A stretch of DNA of 64,000 bases, taken from contig CM038914.1 in the NCBI GenBank assembly GCA_021904315.1, positions 2,604,001 through 2,668,000 of the forward strand. The letters run 5' to 3'. The notes under the pieces were generated by a model that saw only the letters and a list, made by a program, of their open reading frames with translations, was not told the DNA's origin and searched no databases. Below, piece by piece: positions 11,930-23,523 of the stretch. Made by a program: the position numbers and the translations under genes. Position 1 is the first letter of the stretch. The number at the start of each line of letters is the position of its first letter. This DNA is from Sphagnum magellanicum. Lineage: Eukaryota; Streptophyta; Sphagnopsida; Sphagnales; Sphagnaceae.

Positions 11930-12610
11930 TTTGCAAGAAAGCTGCAAAAGCTTTTGATCTGTTATGTATTTGGATTTTCACTTCTTCAAAGCTGCCATGG
12001 CTTGGAAGCCATATGGGTACTACATTGAGAGCTTTTTGGGGACCTACATTGCTGATGCTTCTTGACAGGCATGATGACTCTCAGTCTTGTAATTCCCCAT
12101 TTCTCTCTCGCACATGTGTCTGGGGTTTGTGGAATGAGCAGCAGAAGTGTCACAGAGATGATGAGTGAGAGAAGATGCCATTGTTATGTATTTGGGTCAC
12201 TTCTTCAAAGCTGCCTTGGCTTGGAAGTGATGTGGCTACTAGATTGTGCTTTTTGGGGACCTACATTGCTGATGCTTCTTGACATGCACAATGACTCTCA
12301 GTCTTGTAATTCCCCATTTCTCTCTTGCAATTGTGTCTGGGTGTTTTTCACAGTTTGCAAGAAAGCTGCAAAACCCTTTTGATCTGTTATTTATTTTGGG
12401 GCACTTCTTCAAAGCTGTCATGGCTTGGAAGCCATATGGCTTCTACATTGAGAGCTTTTTGGGAACCTACATTTGCTGATGCTTCTTGGCAGGCATGACT
12501 GAGTCTTGTAATTCCCCATTTCTCTCTTGCAATTGTGTCTGTGGTTTGTGGCACAAGCAGCAGAAGTGCCACTGAGATACAGAGATGATGAGTGAGAGAA
12601 GAAGGTGCCA
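11930..12610. repeat. Three tandem copies of a roughly 210-bp unit downstream of FLA
   Basis: Each copy carries CACTTCTTCAAAGCTGCC, GGCTTGGAAG, a TTTTTGGGGACCTACATT block, GCTGATGCTTCTTG and CTTGTAATTCCCCATTTCTC. The TTCTTCAAAGCTG core falls near 11980, 12200 and 12405. Copies one and three share additional sequence (TGCAAGAAAGCTGCAAA, GAAGCCATATGG), so the middle copy is shorter or more diverged. Overlapping reading frames in it are repeat artefacts. Confidence 0.85.
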
Positions 12611-13545
12611 TTACTATGCAAGTGGGAAAACATAACATGAAGAAGCTTTCAATGTTAGACACCTGTGTATTCAACAATGTCTCACAGATTTCTTCTCCAT
12701 TGGACAACCCACAATGGATCATGAAAATGTGCACTAAAAAATGCTGCAAATGTGCACACTGAAACTGTTTTGTCTGCAAGATTAGGGTTAGTGCATGTGT
12801 GCTTGAGGCCTCCTTGTTGGAAACAGGAAGCAAAAATTCAAGCTCAAATCTCTCAAATCCATGGGATTAAGAGAGAGTGAGAGAGAGAGAGAGTTTTCTT
12901 TTCAGCATGCAATGATAGAGAAAAAAAAAGGTTTATTTTCTATGTCACATCTCACAATCATCATTGTGTGCTTGTGTGGAGCAGAGGCAAGGCCATCAAC
13001 AAGGGAGGGGAGACTTGTCAATTATCTATCAACTGTCAGGATGTAGAGTGGAAGATTACAGTGGTGTGTGATCAAGGACCTAGAAAGTGTGCAATGGACA
13101 CAAACAGAATTGAGACCTTAACCTAGAGATGAGTGCGCTGCCAAATTATATATGAACAATGTGGCTCATGGAGGCGATTGCTGATGCAAGTGCAATGCTG
13201 TTGTCAGCTCTTAAAAGTGTCTTCATGAAGGATGCTCATCAAGAGAAAGGCAAGTTGGAATGTACAACACAACACACCCGTCCTTAATGGCAGTAGTTAA
13301 TTACCTCTGAGAAATAGAGAAAGAAATTGACCAACTCAATTGCACCTTCCTTTAATATGTCAATCTTGTCCAATGTTTTTCTCCCTGTCACTGTCACATT
13401 GACCATGACAGCAATCCTTGTTTGTCATCTTTCATATACTTAGTCCTTGTGGAATTGCACTTAGCTGATGATGAACATAAAGTCCAGCTTGATTCTTGTG
13501 TACTTCCCTAAGGATCCTTTTTGTGCATCAGATGCTCCTGCTGCT
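12611..13545. other. Intergenic DNA, no gene seen
   Basis: Unremarkable unique sequence. A GAGA-rich purine tract occurs near 12872-12895. No family-level coding match is visible on either strand. Confidence 0.4.
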
Positions 13546-13690
13546 GCTATCAATGCAGCAGACTCTCATTTGTACTTTGTGTAAACCAAAGGTCTGATCA
13601 GTTTGCAACTTGTGCCTGCTATCAATGCAGCAGACTCTCATTTATACTTTGCGTAAACCAAAGTTCCAATCAATTTGCAACTTTTGCAAT
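13546..13690. repeat. Two tandem copies of a roughly 71-bp unit
   Basis: Both copies contain TGCTATCAATGCAGCAGACT, CTCATTTRTACTTTG-GTAAACCAAAG and CARTTTGCAACTT. Differences are limited to scattered substitutions, so the duplication is fairly recent. Confidence 0.85.
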
Positions 13691-16600
13691 AAAGATTTGA
13701 AACTCACTTGTTTTGTTTTTTTTCAACATATTTCACTTGGTTCAGATAATATGTGTGGAGATTGTACTTCCCATAGTTTCAATCTCAGATGTTCTGAAAT
13801 CAGAGCTTTGCAGGGTGCTGATGTCTGGTAATTCTGGTCTGTGGGCAGCTGCTATGGTTGAATTCTTATTGAAGCAGTTGGAGGCTTTTTTCTTCATTCA
13901 TGCTGGATGCATTTTCACATAATTTCAAGGAGATGTAATCGAACAAGAGTTTTAATTTCTTTGTTTCATCATTAAATTGCATTGCTTTTTTTCCTTAGAT
14001 TGGGTCATTCTTCCTCATCCTGTCCTGTCACCTGTGTTTTATGTTTGGATGGAGCTGTGACTACTTTCACTATACTTCATGTGGACCATCCAAACATGAA
14101 TGAGGTACCATACAACATGTGGATCACTAGCCGAGGCACCAATCATCAACTATACATTTCTGATCATATGCCCTTTGATCAAGGATCCCTAGTAGCTTAA
14201 ACAAATGTGCTTATGCTGATTATACGTCACTCATGAATGGATTGATCAAATGGGTAGTTTGTTCACACAACACTATAAACTAGTGCTGGTTACCGGTCAC
14301 TCATAAGTGAATCAAATTGGTAGTCTGTTCACACAATACTCTAAGCTATTGCTAGTGCAATCACATTTTTCCCTTTCTTATCAAATCTTTCCTCAATTTT
14401 TCTTGTTGACTATCTAGTTTCCTAGAGACATGGAAAAGCTTTAAAAAGTCTAGGTAGCCTCCACAACACCTAGAATTTGTGGGCCTCTCTATTGTATCAT
14501 GTACCAATCTAGTGGTTTACAACTTGTCAATTATTCGAATGAAACAGTTCTACATGCTTTTGCATATTCATAGTGATTTGTTTGACAAAGGTGGGCACAT
14601 TGGTTGAAGTCTCCACATTTCTGAATAGCTAGACTACAACTTGCATGGAGGAAGCAAAAATGTTGCCATTCATCATAACCTCCATGTCATAAGATACTCT
14701 TTCAAGTCTAACTTAGAATCAAAGACCCAACTTCAAACACGTCCACAATCATGTGGAGCTTCTCAGTGACTGTCTACTATGAATGTTAATGTTATTCTAT
14801 AACAGGTAACACACAAAATTGAAGAACTCCTATCTCTTTTTTTGACTAGCCGCACCCCAACCACACATAAGGTGCAAAACATCTCCAAAAATGAGTATAA
14901 GTGATAGTAAAGGCATAAGTAGGTGACACGCAGACCATGACACATGTTGACACCAATGCCATTAAGTTGGTGGGCAAGTTTTTCAAGCTTGTTGTTTGGA
15001 GAAACCATGCAAAATGAGCTCAATACTACGAATATTCTATGAGCAGACTAAATCAGGGTCTCTGAGTTCAAATCTAACATTTTTTGGGCTTAATATGGCC
15101 ACTAAGAGGCCTCACTCAAAAAGGTAAAGGCACCAACTGTGCATGCTGGGTTCACCCTGGCCAATTTTAACAACTATCATGTTTAGCTAGGCCCATCAAG
15201 TCATAAGACATCCTCATCTAGTCATTGTTCAAATTGAACCCATTAGGAGTTTCATGGAGTGTGAATAAGGACTTCGGAGTTGATATAAACCCAATTCCTA
15301 ACCTTGTTCACATTTGTGCGATGGTCATCGAGAGCATATGGGTTGATGTGATTGAAGTAGGGACAAGAGGCAAGGAATACACTTTCAAACTAAATGGGAA
15401 AGCCATGGTTCATTTTATTGGTGCACATTGACACTTTTCCTTTTAAGAACCAGAAAGCAGCTCCAAACTTCAAATTTTTTAAAAAATTCTTTACAAGGAG
15501 CGACTTCAATTGACCCATCACAAAAAAAAATTATTGGAACATTGGACATGCCCAAAATATAATTATTGAAACTTTGATTATGATACAAAACCTTTGATCA
15601 GATCTGCAAACCTAAAACTCACCTCTTTGCCAACTGGTAATTGGTTTTAGTTTGGTAAAGAGACATGTGAATGAAGCCTTGATCTGCCCTATCACAATTT
15701 CCAATCTCATTATTACAGTTAAAAACATTTTCATTTTAAAAATTTGGACAAATATAGGAGTTGTTTGACATGCCAATTCACACTAAATCATGTATCCAGC
15801 CAGGTTCACCATTGAGAGAAAGGCTTGTTAGAATTGTAAGTAGTCGGGGTGTCCTATTCTGGCACTTTTTCAGACTTTTTACAAGAGTGGGACAATTAGC
15901 CATCTGCAGGCTACACTTTTGGTGTAGTTGGTTTCATTTGTAATGTAAATTTACACTTGGAGAACATGCTTGATACATAGCCTTCATAAAACTTCTGAAC
16001 ACTTAACAAAGAGGCAGCTCACCACATTGGATCAGCATGTTCCAAGGTGGACCAACCCTACCAGGCCAGTTCTATAGGGTTTAGGGTAAAGCACATAGTA
16101 TGTAAAGCACACAGAGATTTCTTAAGCGCATTTGGAGGTCAACTTAATTAATACATTATTAACCCACAATCTAAAACAAGAGGGACTTTACACCCACAAG
16201 AGACCTCTTGTGGGTGTAAGGTGCCTTCACTCCTATTGCCCCATGAGTTATGTTTGTGTAGGATTATGAGGAAAACAGATATGGCCCATGAGTGAGGGAC
16301 ATTCCTGAAATGCTAGGCGCCAGGTCCAAACTGGAACACCCGGCATCAGGAAAATTCAGCATTCAATGCTGAATACCAGGGATTGCCTTCCACAATTGGA
16401 GGCAGCCATAGGACCCATGGCTGCAGATCTGGAGGTCACAACTGACTGTCCATGTAGGTGAAGACTTGCAAAGTCCACTCATGAACCAATTAAATACTTG
16501 AGCATAGATTTCCAAATTCAGCCCTTCCTTGGCATCTTGGGAACCCAGCAACCCTGTAAATTGGCCACCAATAATTGACAAATGAGTCCATGATGCTCCA

Positions 16601-17283
16601 AAGGGTATCACCAATCAACGTTTTAAAAGTCTGCAATATCCTATGCTGTTATTATAAAAAGTTTAGGTGGGGTTCATGAACGGCCTGAAGAAATGCCAAC
16701 TGATCTCAAGCTGTTATTCAACAAAACAGCATTGCCTCTAAATGGACACAGGTGATCAAACACCTTAAGCATATCACATAGCATATCAAATAGGGTTACT
16801 GTTCTTAAAGATTCTACAGATTTAAAAAGTTGCCCTAACTTCTATCACCCTGAATTGAGTGTGGTGCATTGAAATTAATATGCCAAACTCTACTTGTTTC
16901 TGTACATAATTAGTGTAGCTCCATTTGAATACCTGCTCCCTTTAAGATTGAACACAGCACTGGACCTCTGAAGTTCAGGGTACTGTGAAGCATTTTCCCT
17001 TGGATCCAATTAGATCCCCAAACTGAGCCTCAAATTGCAGATGAAACTTGCTTGGTCAGTTACCTGCAATATCAGTTGGCCTAGTCCACATGCCAGGTTC
17101 TCAACCAGAAAAACCCTTCAATCGCATCCAAGTTTGGCACTGCACACAGACTATCCAGATGGCAACCACAAGGGCTGACAGCTTTTGATACAGTTTTGGT
17201 CAAATGAATCCCAAAACCCTCATCAGGCTTCTCACATTCCAGAAAAAGCTTCACAGGATGCTTCAAAACAGGGATTATGTTGT
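13691..17283. other. Intergenic DNA, no gene recognised
   Basis: Short reading frames of fewer than 90 codons are present but match nothing I know. A roughly 70-bp duplication sits near 14222-14355 (CGTCACTCATGAATG and GTTCACACAA-ACT in both copies). A perfect palindrome at 16188-16219 is listed separately. Confidence 0.4.
16188..16219. repeat. Perfect 15-bp inverted repeat with 2-nt centre
   Basis: TTACACCCACAAGAG at 16188-16202 is followed by AC and then its exact complement CTCTTGTGGGTGTAA. The loop is too short for a microRNA precursor. It may be the centre of a lost palindromic element. Confidence 0.9.
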
Positions 17284-18464
17284 TCACGTTTCTTTCTTCA
17301 CACAATGGAAACCTTGGCACACACCAAGCCATATGGCCAGAAGTATGAGGCATACAATAAGGTCAAAAATGAGCACAAGCTTCACATTACGCCACCACAT
17401 GTGAGAGATCATCTCTCGGCGTGAGGATCTCATGCTGCCAGACTTCATCACGTGCCTGTTTGGACATGGTGAAGACCTACTGTCCACAATAACCTCCAGT
17501 TTCTGACTCTTGTCGAGCATCCTCCCACTATTTGTCATCATTATCGCCTTCACCTCCACTACCTGTTGTTGCCAACCCTGAAAACCTCAGATTTCACATA
17601 AACCTAGACCTTCATTTCAGCTCAATAGATTCACACACCTTCTTTAGGGTACGATACTGAGAGAATTTCACAATACTTGTGATTTTCGTCAACCTGAAAA
17701 AGTATTGAGAGATGATTGTACACAATAAGGAAAAGGATGTTTCGGATCTGACCAAACAACCAGCAACCATGAAGAAGAGGAAACCTTAACCCTAAAGAAA
17801 ACAGAAAACTATTTGGAGTGGTGGAAAGCATACTACTTACCTGGTCCCTCAACCCTCTCTTGTCAGGCTTTGCTGTTTTCTTCGTCAGTGGCTCTGAAGG
17901 CGGCTCACTGAGCCTTGCAGGGTTTTTGCTGTGACTTGAAGTCTCGTTGATGTTATTCGGTTGCAGAAAAGTGCGATCCTGGGGATTGTAGCCATCACCA
18001 TATTCATTATGTTCCGCAAGCATCTCCTCCTCCTCCTCCTCCTCCTCCATTGGATCCATCTCCTTTTGAGGAACGCCGACCAACGGCTTCACTAAATGTC
18101 TGTAAGTAGGAGCAAAAGCGGCTACTAAACTATGCGCTTCCAGTCCTTGTCCATCTAATCCACATCCCCAAGATCGAAGCAATTGCTTGAATTCATCTCT
18201 CACTCGCTCTAGAAACGTGAAAGCATTTGCCTTCCCTAGAGCCTCATCCACAATTGCACAATACGTGAAGCTCCCGTCCATCAAAGAGGTGAAAATGCGT
18301 CTGCTGGTGGTATATGTGAATCTGCTGTGCAGAGGAGGCAGTTTTTCTAAGAAGTCTAACGCTACAGATGCAATGTCGTAGACTGCATTGATGTGCTCGG
18401 CTACTATCATTGTTCCCTTGGCCACTGACGCATAGTACACGAGATTCACGGAAGTCGTCGCCAT
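17284..18464 (-). CDS. PHYL: Phytolongin (longin-domain, SNARE-related trafficking protein), two exons
   Basis: Plant-specific longin protein: the N-terminal longin fold of R-SNAREs, with the SNARE helix replaced by a phytolongin region and a C-terminal anchor; acts in the secretory/endomembrane system. Exon 1 is 18464-17841 and exon 2 is 17562-17284; the donor CAG/GTAAGT and acceptor CAG are consensus and phase 0, giving 300 residues. The ATG at 18464 begins MATTSVNLVYYASVAKGT. The longin domain runs to about residue 115 (YTTSRRIFTSLMDGSFTYCA, FLERVRDEFKQLL). An eight-Glu acidic run sits near residue 140, encoded by a TCC/GGA microsatellite. Exon 2 opens VVEVKAIMMTNSGRML and ends with MWWRNVKLVLIF followed by a hydrophobic anchor and a short cytosol-distal tail. 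The MWWR-anchor junction is typical of phytolongins. The family assignment is strong; subgroup (Phyl1 or Phyl2) is not resolved. Confidence 0.93.
17676..17810. repeat. Phytolongin-intron segment with a related copy at 42.37 kb
   Basis: This part of the phytolongin intron shares ordered blocks with 42368-42520: AATACTTGTGATTTTCGTCA against GATACTTCTGATTTACGTCA, GATGTTTCGGATCTGACCAA against GATATTTCAGATCTAACAAA, and CAGCAACCATGAAGAAGAGG against CAGCAAGCATGAAAAAGAGG. The orientation is the same. No phytolongin exon is visible around the second copy. Confidence 0.7.
18024..18048. repeat. TCC microsatellite encoding poly-Glu in phytolongin
   Basis: Eight in-frame GAG-type codons on the minus strand, producing the acidic run in exon 1. 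Confidence 0.9.
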
Positions 18465-19327
18465 TGCCAACGAATCTTTGATTCCCGCTATGTATGTATG
18501 CTCTTGTACTCATAAGCCTTCTTTTTCAGAGGGTCTCCGAAGAACGCTACTTAGCTGCTTGAGCTTTCTCTAACAAAACTGCCTCAACAGACATCCAGAG
18601 CTTGCCTTGCGCATTCATTTCGCATGGTTCACTATACGCTTTCTCTTCCGATCCTCAAGCTGTTGTTCCGTGACCTTTGCACTTGGTTTTCCGATCCTCG
18701 TAACTGTTCCGTGACTTCTGACCTGGTTTCTCGTGATCTACCCAAAACCAGAAACCGCAAAGAGATTGGAGCAATGCTACAGATGATGCTCGAGCTTTTG
18801 CTTTGCTTCTCTTCTTATGTGAGGGAAGGTCCTCTGTATCCTAACATCTATTCCCAAAGCCTCCTAAAACTAGAAATTACAAGAGAATAGAGCGATGCTA
18901 CAAACGATGCTCGAGCTTTTGCTTTGCTTTGCTTTGTTCCTCGTCTCTCAGGTCAAATTCTCTGCTGAAAAACTAACCTCTGTTTCCAAAGCCTCGACGG
19001 CCTCAAAAGACATCTTACCCGCCAAGCGAGACTAATTCCGGAACGCGCAAAGCTCCAAAGAAAGTTCAAAGAACAGAAGAGAGTTGTGCGGCAGCAGCGT
19101 TCCCCTCTTCTTCCGTTTCCTGAGGAGGCGGAAAATGCCAAAGGCCCCACACGGTTGCTCTTGCGACAAAGTTGGACATGAAAGTCGCTTGGGCCCCACT
19201 ACTGCACATGACGAACGAACGAAGGAATAGGCGTCAACTCCATCTCTCGTTGCACGGCCGCAGGGAACGGTTCCGTCCGTCCACACTTCGTACTACGGGT
19301 GCTAAGTGCTTACCCGCGGAGCAGCCC
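18465..19327. other. 5' flank of phytolongin with a roughly 120-bp duplication
   Basis: Two related copies lie near 18745-18805 and 18865-18930, both with AGCRATGCTACARAYGATGC and CTCGAGCTTTTGCTTTGCTT. The stretch is comparatively GC-rich and should include the phytolongin promoter. No other gene is seen. Confidence 0.5.
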
Positions 19328-19882
19328 TTTTTTTTTGGCTGACTAAATATAGCCAAAAAGCTATATTAAGAATTAAAAGCACTAAAATCAACTGCTTTTT
19401 GAGATTCAAAATAGCCATAAATTCGACCAAAAATTAAAGAAAAATTGCCAGATCTCTCTATACATGGTTCAAGTAGGTAGCCAAAAATATAGAAGAATGT
19501 TTTCAGAATTTTACTCTCATATTTAGCTTGTAGCCAAATTTGGCTAAGTCTTCGTATGGATCGTCGTCACTTTAGCTATAAAAACACTGCTCCAGGAGCA
19601 GTGTGTTTTTTTTTGTTCAAATTTTGTTATGTAGCCATAGCGGTGATGTATCCACAAGAAGATTTAGCCATATTTGACTACAATCTAAATGCGAAAGTAA
19701 AAATATTTAAAACATCCTTCTATATTTTTGGCTACATACTTGAACCATATATAGAGATTTGGCAATTTTTCTTTACATTTTGATCGAATTATGGCTATTG
19801 AAAATCTCAAAAATCAGCTTTTTTAGCAGTTTTAATTTGTTACTATAGCTTTTTTTTGGCTATATATAGCCAGCAAAAATAA
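19328..19882. mobile_element. Fold-back MITE with roughly 240-bp inverted arms
   Basis: The left arm begins GGCTGACTAAATATAGCC and runs through GATTCAAAATAGCCATAAATT, TTGCCAGATCTCTCTATAC, GGTTCAAGTAGGTAGCC and AATTTGGCTAAG. The right arm repeats these blocks as reverse complement: CTTAGCCAAAT-type near 19664, GGCTACATACTTGAACCATA near 19730, AGAGATTTGGCAATTTTTC near 19755, AATTATGGCTATTGAAAATC near 19785 and GGCTATATATAGCCAGC at the end. A 10-bp palindrome, ACACTGCTCC-A-GGAGCAGTGT (19584-19604), lies near the centre. There is no coding capacity. Exact ends and target-site duplication are obscured by flanking T runs. Confidence 0.8.
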
Positions 19883-20262
19883 AGGTTGCTAGTGCTGAGT
19901 CGGAGAGCGTTTGGGTGGGAAAAGCGTATGGATGAAATCTCACTAGTGTTCAAAGAGTTTAAACCCCAGTCCAGATTTCTCAAGCCTGTGCTGAAGACTA
20001 CGAGGTACTAAAATGCTCAAATTCTTGGTCATATAAAAAAACTTTAAAAAAATCTTGCACGAGTCCTTGTGAAATTAATACTTAGTTTCAAAATGGGTAT
20101 GGTAATACCAACTTGAATCTGCTTCCAACTGTAACTCAAATTGGGGATGAAACAGGGCCTTGGAGGGTCAAACTAGGGCCCAAAGATAGGGTGAGTTTCC
20201 CTAATTCTTCTTTTGCCTAAAGATACTTTTTAATGTGAATGGCAAGGCCAAAGTGTGGCACG
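19883..20262. other. Intergenic DNA, no gene seen
   Basis: Unique-looking sequence between the MITE and the 39-bp minisatellite; nothing codable. Confidence 0.4.
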
Positions 20263-20418
20263 GACACCCCTTGTTTTATTTTAATTACCTTTAGTAAGGC
20301 CGACACCCCTTGTTTTATTTTAATTACCCATGGTAAGGCCGACACCCCTTGTTTTATTTTAATTATCCGTAGTAAGGCCGACACCCCTTGTTTTATTTTA
20401 ATTACCTGTAGTAAGGCC
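20263..20418. repeat. 39-bp minisatellite, four copies
   Basis: Unit: GACACCCCTTGTTTTATTTT followed by AATTACCTGTAGTAAGGCC, with only one to five differences between copies, mostly in the ACCTTTAG/ACCCATGG/TCCGTAG segment. The period is a multiple of three, so a 13-residue repeat stays open in one frame on each strand (ADTPCFILIT on +, IKIKQGVSAL on -). I do not regard either as a gene. Confidence 0.95.
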
Positions 20419-21236
20419 ATCCGGGGAGGACATTCCCAAACTGAGGTTGAGTTGGACTCCGCCTTGCATGGGCCCCTTATTCTCGTAACACCCTCCCCCC
20501 ACTACGGCCTTACCCAATACAAAAACAAGAATTGGAAAGAGGGTCAACAAGGGGTGGAAGGCAAAGAGACAAGGAGTCCCGACTCCCGCTGCAGAATTTC
20601 AGCACCAAATTGAGTGCACTTGCATCCAATTATTCCATTCCGCATCTAAGTATGCAGGAATTTTTATTTTTTTTTGACTTTGGTCACTTCATTTTTCCTC
20701 TCATCTGCTCGGGCATGTTTCCGTGTAGTGTTGTGTAAAGTGGTGCCTTGGCAACATGGCATTACGGCAAGAGGATGGGTAGAGCCCAAATCACAATTTT
20801 TTTCTGTTTTTTTTGGTTGAGTTCAAGTTCCCTAGCTAACCATGGTGGTTAGCTCAATTGCTTTTTCTGTGACCGACATAGGGTCCAACTTGGAATGGTC
20901 TTTCTCGAAATTAAGCTCAAGCACACAACTACCGCCCATGTTGTCTAGGAAGTGCAAGGGTCTAGCTTCCCGGAAACAATAGTTGGCGACAAAGGCCAAT
21001 AGGTAGTCAAACAAATGCAGCTTCCAATTCTTGGGAAATTTGGAAGAGAAATTTTCATAATGTTGTACAGTAGTAGTAGGGAGGGCCACTGGACAGGCTC
21101 ACCTCGTTTTGTACAACAGTGTTATTCCTTGTGGCCAGGGCATTCCAGTACCCTAAAGGCAAAGGGTAAAGAACCGACAGAAAATTTCTAGTGTATCTGG
21201 AGTGCGCACCTTATCTAGTGGATATCTCCTCAACCC
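20419..21236. other. Intergenic stretch with an unrecognised minus-strand open frame
   Basis: An 85-codon minus-strand frame occupies 20832-21089 and starts at GTG. It reads like protein (LFDYLLAFVANYCFREARP, VLELNFEKDHSKLDPMSV) and is less AT-rich than its surroundings, but I cannot name a family. It could be a remnant exon or transposon piece. A GCTAACCATGGTGGTTAGC palindrome lies near its end at 20834-20852. Confidence 0.35.
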
Positions 21237-21788
21237 AGCACCCACCAGTGCACCAGTTGAGAAAAACCCGTTATGGGATTTGGATGAGCATGGGCGACCA
21301 GAGTGATCCAGCACCCACCAGTGCACCAGTTGAGAAAAACCCGTTATGGAATTTGGATGAGCATGGGCGACCAAAGTGACCCAGCACCCACCAGTGCACC
21401 AGTTGAGAAAAACCCGTTATGGAATTTGGATGAGAATGGGCGACCAGAGCGACCCAGCGCCCACCAGTTGAGAAAAACCCGTTATGGAATTTGGATGAGC
21501 ATGGGCGACCAGAGCGACCCAGCGCCCACCAGTTGAGAAAAACCCGTTATGGAATTTGGATGAGCATGGGCGACCAGAGCGACCCAGCGCCCACCAGTTG
21601 AGAAAAACCCGTTATGGAATTTGGATGAGCATGGGCGACCAGAGCGACCCAGCGCCCACCAGTTGAGAAAAACCCGTTATGGAATTTGGATGAGCATGGG
21701 CGACCAGAGTGATCCAGCACCCACCAGTGCACCAGTTGAGAAAAACCCATTGTGGAATTTGGATGAGCATGGGTGACAGAGTGACCCC
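21237..21788. repeat. Minisatellite of 73-bp and 65-bp units, eight copies
   Basis: Three 73-bp units (21237-21455), four 65-bp units (21456-21715) and a final 73-bp unit (21716-21788). Each has AGCACCCACCAG, an optional 8-bp TGCACCAG-type insert, then TTGAGAAAAACCCGTTATGG, AATTTGGATGAGCATGGGCG and ACCAGAGTGACCC. Copies are nearly identical apart from the 8-bp indel and a C/T difference near the end. Short repetitive open frames on both strands are by-products. Confidence 0.95.
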
Positions 21789-23523
21789 TTCATGCACCAG
21801 TGTGCTTGCTGGAGGGGATGATCATGCCCAAAAAACTTGAATATCTTAGTTCCATTATCATATAGGTCAATTAACATTATCTTCTTTAGTTCTGAATTTG
21901 AATGTGCCTTCACAACAAATTGATGAATCCAATTAAATTAAGGCAAATGATGGTTGGGGATGTACAAATAAAATATGGTAATACAATTTTCATTTAAGTT
22001 TTTATATTTGGTGAATCTCTTTGTGAAACATCATTTTTGTCAGACTTTGAAGTAGAATGTGAACATTTGGGTTGAATTTTTTTAACTTTAAATTAGTGTC
22101 GTTTTCTCTTGTAAGTTATGATCAAATTTATAAAACAAAATACCCCAACCTTCATATGTCATTGCACTATGAAAAATCATGTCAATGGAAACCTCGATAT
22201 TTTACAACTAGAGCTTTGAAACAATTAATTTTGAATTAATATCTTCTTTTTTCTTTTCTTTTTTAGCAATTAAAAGTGTTATGAGTGCACCAGATTAAAA
22301 TCTACATTAACAATTTGAGCTTTAAAGGTGAAGGAACAAAATAGAAGAGCCATGAAAAAGACAAATGTGTTAAATCTTAAAATATGAATTAGGCCAATGA
22401 CCAAACACTAATCTTGCTTACTTTTGGCAACCATATCTTCTTCATTTTGTGTCTATTTTGAGCAATCAAAATGGTTGTGGCTACACCAAATCAAGGTCTA
22501 AAAAATTGTTTGCACTAGATAAACAAAATGACAATTTATTAGGATTTGAAATTTTTTTTTAATTTAAATTTTCATTCATTGGCACATATTGTAGTGGTTG
22601 CAAATGAATTACAACTAAGATACAACTAATTTTTTTATCATGTGTTGTTTGTCATACCTTTCAACTTTGTAAAATACATAACTAAATGCACAAAGAATTT
22701 TCTTTTTAATGACATTTGGAATAAACCAATAAAAGAAGGTTTGGCCAAAAAAATTTAACCCAAAATAAAATAGGATTATCCCAAATGACCTACCTACTTA
22801 ACCTATGCCTACTTACTTACTGACCTAAACATCACATGTCGACATTTTATCCACCCTAAGTTAAATTATCTAAATTTAATTAATAAATTTAATAAATATT
22901 GAAATAAATTTAAATTTTTCACATGTCCATTGATGATTTGTCAACACATCATTGTCACGTCAACACAAATATACAAGGAAAACCAAAACTAACATGAAAG
23001 AATGACTACAATTGTAACCTTATGCACTTCACAAAATATAATATCTAAGAACTCATCATGAATAGCAATGACTAACTACCATGATTCCCAACCATGGGTA
23101 TAGATAAGTGTATAATGATCTTTCATTATTTGGTTAGAAAACTAAAACTTCAAAGTTTATGTTTCATTTTTGAAGGCAATACAAATAATCATTCAAGATG
23201 TTGTTTGATGTCTTGATAGACAAAGCTAATAAAAAAAACCAAAAGTACCCTCATTTGAAATGTAACAAGATTGCAAACTTCATTCTAGCTTCCCCTAAAA
23301 AAGCATCAAAGCCAAGGCATAAAGAGTATCACATGAAAGGCAGTAGTTGGGGCCTCCTACACCTCGAGCATATCTTTCAAGCACATCACTAGTAATAACT
23401 ATGTTGGTGAAGGCTAGGGATCATAAACCTTCTGAAAAAAAAAATTAGATTTATAAAGTAATGTAATAACCACCAAGTTTTCTATTGTGCAATGTTCATC
23501 AATGCTAGAAATGTAGGTTGTAC
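21789..23523. other. AT-rich intergenic or intronic DNA, no exon recognised
   Basis: Very AT-rich, with no reading frame over 65 codons and no recognised motif. A CCTACCTACTTAACC-type patch lies near 22790. If the MFSD5-like exon at 23.5 kb belonged to a split gene, its downstream exons should fall here on the minus strand. Only a doubtful, stop-containing match begins at about 23435. Confidence 0.4.

Noticed and set aside
16188-16219. MicroRNA precursor
   Set aside because: A 2-nt loop and a 15-bp stem are too small for a plant precursor.
20263-21788. CRISPR-like array
   Set aside because: Units are directly abutting tandem repeats without unique spacers, in a plant nuclear context.
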